A stretch of 13,965 nt of DNA from Parafilimonas sp. (lineage in GTDB: Bacteria > Bacteroidota > Bacteroidia > Chitinophagales > Chitinophagaceae). The stretch covers positions 1 to 13,965 of the forward strand of contig JAICKT010000075.1 in assembly GCA_025927795.1 (NCBI GenBank). Reading direction: 5' to 3'. The notes below the pieces were generated by a model. The model was not told the origin of the DNA and ran no database searches. It saw only the letters and a program-made list of their open reading frames with translations. Below, piece by piece: positions 6,427 to 12,987 of the stretch. The translations under genes and the position numbers were made by a program. Position 1 is the stretch's first letter. Every line of letters starts with the position of its first letter.

Positions 6427-7614
6427 TCACTTTATCACACTTAACTCTTTTCCTATTTTGCTAAAAGCTTCAACCGCTTTATCAATATGATGCGTTTCAT
6501 GCGCAGCGCTTAATTGCACACGAATACGTGCCTGGCCTTTTGGTACAACAGGATAAAAAAATCCAATCACATAAATTCCTTCATCTAACAATTTTGCAGC
6601 GAAGTTTTGCGCAATAACTGCATCATATAACATTATTGGTACAATAGGATGTTCGCCAGGTTTAATGTCGAACCCGGCTTCAGTAATTTTTGTTCTGAAA
6701 TATTTTGTGTTGCGTTCAAGCTTGTCACGCAATTCAGTTGTTTCGGTAAGCATATCAAACACAGCAATGGATGCACCAACAATTGAAGGCGCCAATGTAT
6801 TTGAAAAAAGATATGGTCTTGAGCGCTGACGAAGCATTTCAATTATTTCTTTTCTGCCGCTTGTAAATCCACCGTTTGCACCGCCAAGTGCTTTACCTAA
6901 AGTGCCTGTAATAATATCCACTTTTCCCATCACATTTTTATATTCATGCGTGCCTCTTCCTGTTTTACCAAGAAAACCTGTTGAATGACTATCATCAATC
7001 ATAACAATTGCATCATATTTGTCTGCGAGTTCACAAATAATATCTAATTGCGCAATCGTTCCATCCATACTAAAAGAACCATCCGTAACAATTATGCGAC
7101 TGCGTAAATGTGCTGCATCAATTAATTTTTTTTCAAGGTCTTCCATATTATTGTGCTCGTAGCGATAACGTTGCGCCTTGCACAATCGCACACCATCAAT
7201 TACAGATGCATGATTTAAAGCATCGCTTACTATTGCATCCTGTTCATTAAACAACGGTTCAAATACACCGCCGTTTGCGTCAAAACAAGCACAGTATAAA
7301 ATAGTATCTTCAGTTCCTAAAAAATTCGCAATCTTTTGTTCCAGTTCTTTATGAATATCCTGCGTTCCGCAGATAAACCGCACACTGCTTAAGCCGTAAC
7401 CATGCGTTTCAATTGCTCTATGTGCAGCTTCAATAACTTTTTGATGCGATGAAAGCCCGAGATAATTATTTGCGCAAAAATTTAAAACTGTTTTTCCGTT
7501 AACTGTAATTTCTGCGCCCTGCGGACTCGTAATAATGCGTTCTTTTTTTAATAAACCTGCAGTTTCTATTTCCTGTAATTCGGTATAAATGCGTTCAACA
7601 AATTTTTCGTTCAT
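6427..7614 (-). CDS. kbl: Glycine C-acetyltransferase (2-amino-3-ketobutyrate CoA ligase)
   Basis: A 395-residue PLP-dependent enzyme of the alpha-oxoamine synthase family, close in length to E. coli Kbl (398 aa). It converts 2-amino-3-oxobutyrate plus CoA to glycine and acetyl-CoA in threonine breakdown. Visible features: FCANNYLGLSSH (44-57), NHAS with the PLP-stacking His135, the cofactor aspartate in IDDSHSTGFLGKTGRG (206-221), and the Schiff-base lysine Lys241 in TGTLGKALGG. RQRSRPYLFSNTLAP (263-276) is highly typical of Kbl rather than of BioF, HemA or serine palmitoyltransferase. The usual partner threonine 3-dehydrogenase (Tdh) is not in the window. ATG at 7614 lies 18 nt downstream of a -7-like element. 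Confidence 0.95.
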   Translation of the reverse strand: MNEKFVERIYTELQEIETAGLLKKERIITSPQGAEITVNGKTVLNFCANNYLGLSSHQKVIEAAHRAIETHGYGLSSVRFICGTQDIHKELEQKIANFLGTEDTILYCACFDANGGVFEPLFNEQDAIVSDALNHASVIDGVRLCKAQRYRYEHNNMEDLEKKLIDAAHLRSRIIVTDGSFSMDGTIAQLDIICELADKYDAIVMIDDSHSTGFLGKTGRGTHEYKNVMGKVDIITGTLGKALGGANGGFTSGRKEIIEMLRQRSRPYLFSNTLAPSIVGASIAVFDMLTETTELRDKLERNTKYFRTKITEAGFDIKPGEHPIVPIMLYDAVIAQNFAAKLLDEGIYVIGFFYPVVPKGQARIRVQLSAAHETHHIDKAVEAFSKIGKELSVIK

Positions 7615-7632
7615 GGCAATAACTGTTTAATA

Positions 7633-7640
7633 CAAACCTA
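7633..7640 (-). promoter_or_regulatory. -7 element (TAGGTTTG) of kbl
   Basis: TAGGTTTG on the minus strand is an exact TAnnTTTG match. With the usual distance to the transcription start it would give a leader of only about 12 nt before the kbl ATG at 7614. No TTG at ideal -33 spacing is evident. Confidence 0.4.
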
Positions 7641-7789
7641 ATACAATAGCAACAACTGAAATAAAATCAGCCACATTAAAAAATATTTTGTTTAAGAATT
7701 TTTAACACCGAAAGTTTTAATGCACATAGTTTTACGATTATATTCGTAATCTAAAACCTTCTGCCATCCGCTATTTAAGAAACATATCA

Positions 7790-7978
7790 TTGGTTATTGC
7801 ATTTGCATGCGTTGTTACAACTATTGTTGTATTTGCATCACCGAAAACACAAACTATAAAAACTACAGCGCCTGTTAATGGCGGCGGTTGTTCAGACAAA
7901 AAACATCAGATGGAACAGGCTAAGAAAGACTATATATTAAGAAGGTTTATATCGTATCAGCCCTCACCTAAATTTTAA
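7790..7978 (+). CDS. Small putative exported protein, uncertain
   Basis: A 62-codon frame with no ATG; the only usual start is TTG 7790, although the frame is open back to 7730. The N-terminus is hydrophobic (about 17 residues, VIAFACVVTTIVVFASP), like a signal peptide or membrane anchor, followed by a polar tail with GGGCSDKKHQ and RRF. It fits between kbl and the CDGSH gene and its stop TAA shares bases with the convergent CDGSH stop (4-nt overlap). No family is recognised. It may be a real small secreted protein with a TTG start, the end of a decayed gene, or chance. Confidence 0.35.
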   Translation: MVIAFACVVTTIVVFASPKTQTIKTTAPVNGGGCSDKKHQMEQAKKDYILRRFISYQPSPKF

Positions 7979-8202
7979 TCAGTTTTTTTAGGAGGTAAAG
8001 CAAAAGCAATTGCCTCATGTTCAAAATGCCCTTTGTGAGAAGAGTCGCAAAAAGGTTTATTTTTCGATAATCCGCAGCGGCAAATTGAAACAATTGTTCT
8101 TCCACCCAAATCATATACATTTCCGTTCATATCTACAATTTCAAAATCGCCTTCTATTTTTAAAGAACCATTGCTTTTTACAGTAATTTTTGTTGAAGCC
8201 AT
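7975..8202 (-). CDS. CDGSH-type iron-sulfur domain protein
   Basis: A 75-residue cytoplasmic protein with the C-x-C-(x8)-C-(x3)-H pattern that binds a [2Fe-2S] cluster in the CDGSH/mitoNEET family: Cys41, Cys43, Cys52 and His56 (CRCGLSKNKPFCDSSH). All four ligands are present, although the name motif CDGSH reads CDSSH. The segment before it (GDFEIVDMNGNVYDLGG) is typical of the bacterial single-domain form. The role of these small proteins is poorly defined; electron transfer or cluster handling is usually proposed. ATG at 8202 lies 18 nt after the stop of the CotH-like gene on the same strand, suggesting co-transcription. Confidence 0.92.
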   Translation of the reverse strand: MASTKITVKSNGSLKIEGDFEIVDMNGNVYDLGGRTIVSICRCGLSKNKPFCDSSHKGHFEHEAIAFALPPKKTD

Positions 8203-8220
8203 TATAATAATTTGTTTGAA

Positions 8221-9297
8221 TTAATCTGAGCTTTTTAATCCCTGAATTAAAACATGTGCTTTACCTTCAGGCGAACATGGTTTGCCAAATTCATAAAGCC
8301 TTTGTTTTTTATTATTGATTGTTTTATAAAAATCATCAAGATATCCTGTTGCTTGTTTTATATATCTTGGTGTAAGTAAACTGCAATTGGTATAGGTTTT
8401 ATATATGTCATCTTTTTTCTTGTTATACAAATTTATTACGTCATCAAAATCGGTATACGGCAAACAATAACCGCGATACAATCTTTCTTTCACAGAATTA
8501 AGATCAAGCTCGGGAGGCGGTACAGCGTAAGGCGCATCCACAATTCCGGAATAATCAAAATCGTAGGGCACTGTGTAAGGCACTTTTGTTGAGTCGGGCG
8601 AAATCAATCTTATATTATGCAGGTATGCAATAGACCAATCAGTATTTCCAATCATGTATTCAAACACAGTCATTTTTAAATATTCTTCATGATTTGTTGC
8701 CTGCGGCTCTACCATTTTTCTTTTTATAATTATAGCACCATTACGTTGCGCCATTGCATTTTCATCTTCTAGTAAAATACCATAGTGCGTTTCTGTTTTT
8801 AGTTTTGATGAAGAATCAACATAATCAACTCTTACTAATCTTGCACGAAAACTTTTTTCTGTAATGAGATTATACAATTTATATACAACCCACTCACGAA
8901 TTACATAATCATCGTTTATACATTGCGTAACCAGTTTTAAGTTTTTTTTGTTCATGAATAATCCGGCAGAATCATCATAATGTTTTGGAAAATTTAAAAG
9001 CAGCGGCGGAAAAGAACAATTACTTTTATCTTTTCTAAAATTTCCTCTCACTTTTATTTTAACAGGTATTGAAATTTCGGCGCTGTCATCATTTTTATAA
9101 CGCAATAAAGCAGCGTGATAAGAAGTTGTTTTACCTCTGTCTTTTTGCACAGCGCGAAAATTTGCATATAACTTTAAAGGCAACACATTATCCTTTGTAA
9201 ATAATGTACTGGTTAATTTATTTTCTTGTGCTGATGTGTTTGAATAAAATGTTATCAGCAATAAAAAACTTATTAAAAAACGGTTTACCTGTTTCAA
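8221..9297 (-). CDS. Secreted CotH-like protein (possible kinase fold)
   Basis: A 358-residue protein with a signal peptide (residues 1-23, cleavage near TSAQ). It resembles a Bacteroidota family of secreted proteins related to spore-coat kinase CotH. Conserved-looking stations are VRGNFRKDKSNCSFPPLLLNF (84-103), LKLVTQC (120-126), YGILLEDE (172-179), IKRKM (191-195), YMIGNTDWSIAYLHN (214-228) and PYDFDYSGIVDAPYA (244-258). In CotH/HipA-like kinases an Asp in a GN-D segment and a later Asp in a D-F/D motif catalyse and bind metal; Asp220 and Asp246/248 could serve (inference). The start is TTG at 9297, chosen because it opens a good signal peptide; no in-frame ATG precedes it. Co-directional with the CDGSH gene 18 nt downstream. 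Substrate unknown. Confidence 0.65.
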   Translation of the reverse strand: MKQVNRFLISFLLLITFYSNTSAQENKLTSTLFTKDNVLPLKLYANFRAVQKDRGKTTSYHAALLRYKNDDSAEISIPVKIKVRGNFRKDKSNCSFPPLLLNFPKHYDDSAGLFMNKKNLKLVTQCINDDYVIREWVVYKLYNLITEKSFRARLVRVDYVDSSSKLKTETHYGILLEDENAMAQRNGAIIIKRKMVEPQATNHEEYLKMTVFEYMIGNTDWSIAYLHNIRLISPDSTKVPYTVPYDFDYSGIVDAPYAVPPPELDLNSVKERLYRGYCLPYTDFDDVINLYNKKKDDIYKTYTNCSLLTPRYIKQATGYLDDFYKTINNKKQRLYEFGKPCSPEGKAHVLIQGLKSSD

Positions 9298-9485
9298 GAG
9301 AAATATTTTCGGTAGAAAATTAATATGTTAAATGTAATAAATGAGGAAATTTTATACTCATTTTTATTTACCCCTCTCAAATATGATTTTCTTACGTTAT
9401 TATATCCTTTGATTTAGTGTTTCTGGCATGATATTTTTAAAGATATAGCTGTTAACATTATTAATCATCTTTAAAACTTAATATT
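9298..9485. other. Divergent intergenic region, nothing specific seen
   Basis: This AT-rich stretch lies between the divergent CotH-like and DUF1328 genes and must hold promoters for both. No exact TAnnTTTG with a matching TTG was found in either direction; TATCCTTTG near 9402 (one extra spacer base) is the closest on the plus strand. Confidence 0.4.
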
Positions 9486-9668
9486 ATGTTACGCTGGACG
9501 TTAATTTTTTTAGTAGTTGCAATCATTGCTGCAATATTTGGTTTCGGTGGAATAGCAGCCGGAGCAGCTGGTATAGCTAAGTTCCTCTTTTTTGTATTTG
9601 TTATATTGTTTATTCTTTCATTAATTTTTGGCAGAAGAGGTGGCTCAGTAGTAAACTACGATATTTAG
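9486..9668 (+). CDS. DUF1328 small membrane protein (YtjA-like)
   Basis: A 60-residue protein of the DUF1328/UPF0391 family (E. coli YtjA, 53 aa). It has two hydrophobic helices (LRWTLIFLVVAIIAAIFGFG and a second near FLFFVFVILFILSLIFG) linked by a Gly/Ala-rich turn (GIAAGAAGIAK) and ends with a basic GRRGG segment, as the family does. It is an inner-membrane protein of unknown function, often linked in other bacteria to envelope or stress responses (family knowledge, not seen here). ATG at 9486. It stands alone, followed by a strong terminator. Confidence 0.92.
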   Translation: MLRWTLIFLVVAIIAAIFGFGGIAAGAAGIAKFLFFVFVILFILSLIFGRRGGSVVNYDI

Positions 9669-9687
9669 CTTGATTGAATCATGTACT

Positions 9688-9718
9688 AAAGCGCAAACAA
9701 TTTTGTTTGCGCTTTTTT
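9688..9718 (+). terminator. Strong rho-independent terminator after DUF1328 gene
   Basis: Perfect 13-bp arms AAAGCGCAAACAA (9688-9700) and TTGTTTGCGCTTT (9703-9715), with T's continuing to 9718 (six T's after GCGC). The A tract on the 5' side could also allow it to act on the other strand, but no minus-strand gene ends here. It begins 20 nt after the DUF1328 stop. Confidence 0.9.
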
Positions 9719-9756
9719 ATTTCCGGTAATTGAAGCAGCATCAGGTAGCCAAAACT

Positions 9757-9764
9757 TATTTTTG
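9757..9764 (+). promoter_or_regulatory. -7 element (TATTTTTG) of tyrS
   Basis: TATTTTTG is an exact TAnnTTTG match ending 13 nt before the tyrS ATG, implying a leader of only about 7 nt. The nearest upstream TTG is 24 nt away, longer than usual. It follows the DUF1328 terminator, where an independent promoter is needed. Confidence 0.45.
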
Positions 9765-9777
9765 CAAAAAAATTTAA

Positions 9778-11055
9778 ATGAGTTTTATCGAAGAGCTGCG
9801 CTGGCGCGGAATGATTCAGGATATAATGCCAGGCACTGAAGAGCAATTAAATAATGAAATTACTTCGGGTTATATTGGTTTTGATCCAACGGCAGATAGT
9901 TTGCATATTGGCAGCCTTGTTCCCATTTTATTATTGGTGCATTTGCAGAAAGCAGGACATAAACCCTATGCATTAGTCGGTGGTGCAACAGGCATGATTG
10001 GCGATCCCAGCGGTAAAAATGAGGAACGTAATTTATTAAGTGAAGAAATTTTGCAACGTAACCAGGCAGGTGTAAAAAAGCAACTTGAAAAGTTTTTAGA
10101 TTTTGATGAAAGCAAACCAAATGCGGCAGTAATGGTAAACAATTATGATTGGTTTAAAGAAATGCTTTTTCTTGATTTTATACGCGATGCGGGCAAGCAC
10201 ATTACTGTAAATTATATGATGGCAAAAGATAGTGTGAAGAAAAGAATTGAAGGCGAGAACGGCATCAGTTTTACAGAGTTTTCATATCAACTTATACAGG
10301 GTTATGATTTTTATTGGTTGTATAAAAAATATAATTGCAAGCTGCAGATGGGCGGCAGCGATCAATGGGGAAATATAACAACTGGTGCAGAACTTATTCG
10401 GCGTAAAACAGGTGGCGAAGCATTTGCATTTACCTGTCCTTTGCTTACAAAAACGGATGGCAGCAAATTTGGTAAAACAGAAAAAGGAAATATCTGGCTT
10501 GATGCAGAAAAAACGTCGCCTTATCAATTTTATCAATTCTGGTTAAATGCGGCTGATGAAGACGCAAAAGGATGGATAAAGATTTTTACTTTTTTATCTA
10601 AAGACGAAATTGATGATTTAATAAAACAGCACGATAAAAATGCCTCATCACGTTTATTACAAAAAACGCTTGCAAAAGAAATAACATTATTTGTGCATGG
10701 TGATTATGGATTAAGCCAAGCACTTGAAACAACAGAAAAATTATTTTCAAATCAAAATGCTGATGCAGAGAGTTTGAGTGAAGAAGATTTGGAAAGCATG
10801 GAAGGTGTTGTAAAAATTAATTATGATTTATCTAAATTAAATAACAGCGTTGATGTGATTTCTTTTCTTGCAGAAACTAATATTTTTCCCAGTAAAGGTG
10901 AAGCAAGAAAGATGATTCAAAATGGTGGCGTAAGCATCAACAGAAAAAAAATTACCGGTTTTGATTTTTTTATTTCGGCAAATTTATTGTTACATAATAA
11001 ATATCTTTTGATACAGAAAGGAAAAAAGAATTATTACTTGGTGAAATTGCACTGA
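9778..11055 (+). CDS. tyrS: Tyrosyl-tRNA synthetase
   Basis: A 425-residue class I aminoacyl-tRNA synthetase that charges tRNA-Tyr in the cytoplasm. Visible features: the HIGH-like signature H43-I-G-S46, the tyrosine-binding region (GYIGFDPTADSLHIGS, YQLIQGYDFYWLYKKYNC, then GGSDQWGNI near 192-200), and the KMSKS-type loop as KFGKT (230-234), the KFGK form usual for the TyrS subgroup of the E. coli/Bacillus type. An S4 RNA-binding domain fills about 355-420 (FPSKGEARKMIQNGGVSINR). Length matches the family. ATG at 9778 directly follows a -7-like element. The TGA stop shares its A with the ATG of the following hydrolase gene, so the two are probably translationally coupled. Confidence 0.97.
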   Translation: MSFIEELRWRGMIQDIMPGTEEQLNNEITSGYIGFDPTADSLHIGSLVPILLLVHLQKAGHKPYALVGGATGMIGDPSGKNEERNLLSEEILQRNQAGVKKQLEKFLDFDESKPNAAVMVNNYDWFKEMLFLDFIRDAGKHITVNYMMAKDSVKKRIEGENGISFTEFSYQLIQGYDFYWLYKKYNCKLQMGGSDQWGNITTGAELIRRKTGGEAFAFTCPLLTKTDGSKFGKTEKGNIWLDAEKTSPYQFYQFWLNAADEDAKGWIKIFTFLSKDEIDDLIKQHDKNASSRLLQKTLAKEITLFVHGDYGLSQALETTEKLFSNQNADAESLSEEDLESMEGVVKINYDLSKLNNSVDVISFLAETNIFPSKGEARKMIQNGGVSINRKKITGFDFFISANLLLHNKYLLIQKGKKNYYLVKLH

Positions 11056-11702
11056 TGAAAACGCTGTATTGCATAACAGGTCTTGGCGCGGATGAAAAAG
11101 TTTTTAAATATCTGGATTTATCTTTTGTAAACCCTGTTTTTATAGACTGGCTTACTCCTCTTGCAAACGAAACATTGCAGAGTTATGCAACACGCATAAA
11201 AGAGAAATATATTCACGAATTAAATCCTTTAATCTTTGGTTTATCGCTTGGCGGCATGATTGCCGTTGAGATTGCAAAATCTATTCCTTCAGCTAAAGTG
11301 ATAATTATTTCAAGTGCTAAAACAAAAAACGAAATCCCTTTTTACTGGAAAGCTTTTAAATACATGCCGGTATATAAAATTTTGCCTGAATGGTCAGTAA
11401 AACAAAATTTACTCGTGAGAAATTATTTTGTCGGCGCAAAAAATCATGCTGCAAAATATTATATAAAACATGTTGCAAAGCATAGTGATATAAAATTTTA
11501 CAGGTGGGCAATTGAACATATTATTACCTGGGAAAATGAAACAGTGCCATCAAACATCATACATATCCATGGAACAAATGATAAGCTGTTGCCTTATAAA
11601 TTTTTGAAAGCAGATATACCGGTTAACAATGGCGGGCATTTAATGGTAATAGAAAATGCCGAAGAAATTTCGGCGTTGATAAAAAATATTATTGTTAATT
11701 GA
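11055..11702 (+). CDS. Alpha/beta hydrolase
   Basis: A compact 215-residue alpha/beta-hydrolase-fold protein without signal peptide. It shows an early glycine-rich oxyanion segment (ITGLGADEKVF, residues 7-17), the nucleophile elbow GLSLGG with Ser64, a likely acid Asp176 (HGTNDKLLP) and catalytic His195 (GGHLMV). The lid region is short. Substrate is not predictable; esterase or thioesterase activity is plausible. Its ATG overlaps the tyrS stop by one base, so translation should be coupled. The gene ends at TGA 11700-11702, six bases before the convergent micro-ORF. Confidence 0.9.
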   Translation: MKTLYCITGLGADEKVFKYLDLSFVNPVFIDWLTPLANETLQSYATRIKEKYIHELNPLIFGLSLGGMIAVEIAKSIPSAKVIIISSAKTKNEIPFYWKAFKYMPVYKILPEWSVKQNLLVRNYFVGAKNHAAKYYIKHVAKHSDIKFYRWAIEHIITWENETVPSNIIHIHGTNDKLLPYKFLKADIPVNNGGHLMVIENAEEISALIKNIIVN

Positions 11703-11708
11703 GATGGG

Positions 11709-11813
11709 CTAATCGTGATTATTGGAAAACAATTTTCGCAAAGCATTTATTAACACTGCTAAACCAAAAAAACCTAAGAAGGCAAAACCATATATGCTTA
11801 TTGCGAAAGGCAT
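11709..11813 (-). CDS. Putative 34-aa single-pass membrane micro-protein
   Basis: ATG 11813 to TAG 11709-11711 encodes 34 residues: a short start (MPFAISIYGF), a hydrophobic helix rich in Phe, Gly and Leu (AFLGFFGLAVLI), then a basic amphipathic end (ALRKLF) and SNNHD. The pattern of one helix followed by positive charge is typical of small membrane proteins. It fits exactly between the hydrolase stop (11702) and the gpsA stop (11869) without overlapping either, and lies 55 nt downstream of gpsA on the same strand, so it could be expressed on the gpsA transcript. No family recognised; no clear ribosome binding site. Confidence 0.4.
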   Translation of the reverse strand: MPFAISIYGFAFLGFFGLAVLINALRKLFSNNHD

Positions 11814-11868
11814 ATTTAAAATTACGAAACGAAGCTCATCGAAATAGAAAAAATAAAAAATTAAAATG

Positions 11869-12867
11869 TTAAACAAGCAGGTTTTCTATTGTATTAAAAC
11901 CTTCTGACGGAGACAACCCCTCCCACATTATTTTATAAATGACATCTGCAATAGGTATAGAAACTTTTAAATCTTCATTTGTTTTGTGCACGCATTTGCT
12001 TGCATTATACCCTTCGGCAATCATACCTAATTCAAGCTGTGCCGCTTTTACCGAATAGCCTTTACCAATCATATTACCTAACATACGGTTGCGGCTATAC
12101 AAAGAATAACAAGTAACCAATAAATCTCCCAAATAAACAGATGAGGCGTAATTAATATCTGCATCGGAAGCTTCATGTTTTACTTCACGTACAAAACGCA
12201 CCATTTCGTTTGCAGCATTAGCAATATAAACGCTTAAAAAATTATCGCCGTATTCAAGCCCGTGTGCAATGCCTGCACCCAACGCATAAATATTTTTAAG
12301 AATAGCAGCATACTGTACGCCAATTACATCAGGATTTATGCGTGTTGAGATAAATTCTGTTTTAAAATTATCTGCAATTTGTTTAGCCGTATTTGTATCA
12401 AGCCCGGAAAAAGTTAAATAAGAAAGTTTTTCTGCCGCAACTTCTTCCGCGTGAGACGGACCTAACAGTGTAAAATAATTTTTCAGATCTAAGTCGAAAT
12501 TCTCTTCGAGGTATTCGTGCAGCAGTTGATTTTTTTCGGGAAGAATTCCTTTAACTGCAGAAACTATTTTTTTATTTTTAAATGCATCTTTATTTAAAGC
12601 ACTTAAAGCATTATGTATATATGCAGATGGAATTACCATCAGTAAAACATCGCTTTGTTCAATCACAAAATTTATATTATTACTCGGTTGTAAATACGAA
12701 GCGTTAAAATAAGCACTGCTTAAATAATGAGGGTTGTGTCTTCGTTGCACAATATGATTAATTGTGTCTTCATTACGTATCCACCAATTAATATTTTTTC
12801 CGCTATCGGTTAAAATTTTTGCAAGTGCTGTTGCCCAACTTCCGCTGCCAAGAATTCCAAACTGCAT
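11869..12867 (-). CDS. gpsA: NAD(P)H-dependent glycerol-3-phosphate dehydrogenase
   Basis: A 332-residue dehydrogenase that reduces dihydroxyacetone phosphate to sn-glycerol 3-phosphate for phospholipid synthesis. Visible: the N-terminal nucleotide-binding signature GILGSGSWATALA (4-16), a VSAVKGI segment with Lys106, LLGPSHAEEVA (134-144), the catalytic lysine Lys191 in AILKNIYALGAGIAHG, and YLGDLLVTCYSLYSRNRMLG (245-264), which is the GxGDLxxTC...SRN block of GpsA. Length is standard. The frame extends to a TTG at 12885, but ATG 12867 puts the Rossmann strand at residue 2 as in relatives and is preferred; the longer start would overlap the -7-like element. Confidence 0.96.
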   Translation of the reverse strand: MQFGILGSGSWATALAKILTDSGKNINWWIRNEDTINHIVQRRHNPHYLSSAYFNASYLQPSNNINFVIEQSDVLLMVIPSAYIHNALSALNKDAFKNKKIVSAVKGILPEKNQLLHEYLEENFDLDLKNYFTLLGPSHAEEVAAEKLSYLTFSGLDTNTAKQIADNFKTEFISTRINPDVIGVQYAAILKNIYALGAGIAHGLEYGDNFLSVYIANAANEMVRFVREVKHEASDADINYASSVYLGDLLVTCYSLYSRNRMLGNMIGKGYSVKAAQLELGMIAEGYNASKCVHKTNEDLKVSIPIADVIYKIMWEGLSPSEGFNTIENLLV

Positions 12868-12882
12868 ACTATAATTATTATG

Positions 12883-12890
12883 CAAAGTTA
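12883..12890 (-). promoter_or_regulatory. -7 element (TAACTTTG) of gpsA
   Basis: TAACTTTG on the minus strand matches TAnnTTTG exactly and ends 15 nt before ATG 12867, giving a leader of about 9 nt. It supports the shorter gpsA start. No TTG is visible at the usual -33 distance. Confidence 0.42.
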
Positions 12891-12918
12891 TTTGTTGAAA
12901 TTTTATTTATTCGCATAA

Positions 12919-12977
12919 AACCTGACAGGTTTAATTGCTGCTTACAGTATTTAGTTGTAACGGAAACCTGTCAGGTT
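12919..12977. repeat. Pair of inverted 14-bp repeats (AACCTGACAGGTTT)
   Basis: AACCTGACAGGTTT (12919-12932) and its exact reverse complement AAACCTGTCAGGTT (12964-12977) are separated by 31 bp. Each arm is itself nearly palindromic around one central base. They occupy the 102- to 120-bp gap between the DUF2851 gene and gpsA. From memory, ACCTGACAGGT-type palindromes recur in intergenic regions of Bacteroidota genomes, so this is likely a REP-like dispersed element; it could also fold into a long hairpin in the DUF2851 transcript. Confidence 0.75.
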
Positions 12978-12987
12978 GTTAACTCTA

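Noticed and set aside
12868..12885. TTG 12885 as gpsA start
   Set aside because: It would add six residues before the Rossmann strand and overlap the -7-like element; ATG 12867 matches relatives.
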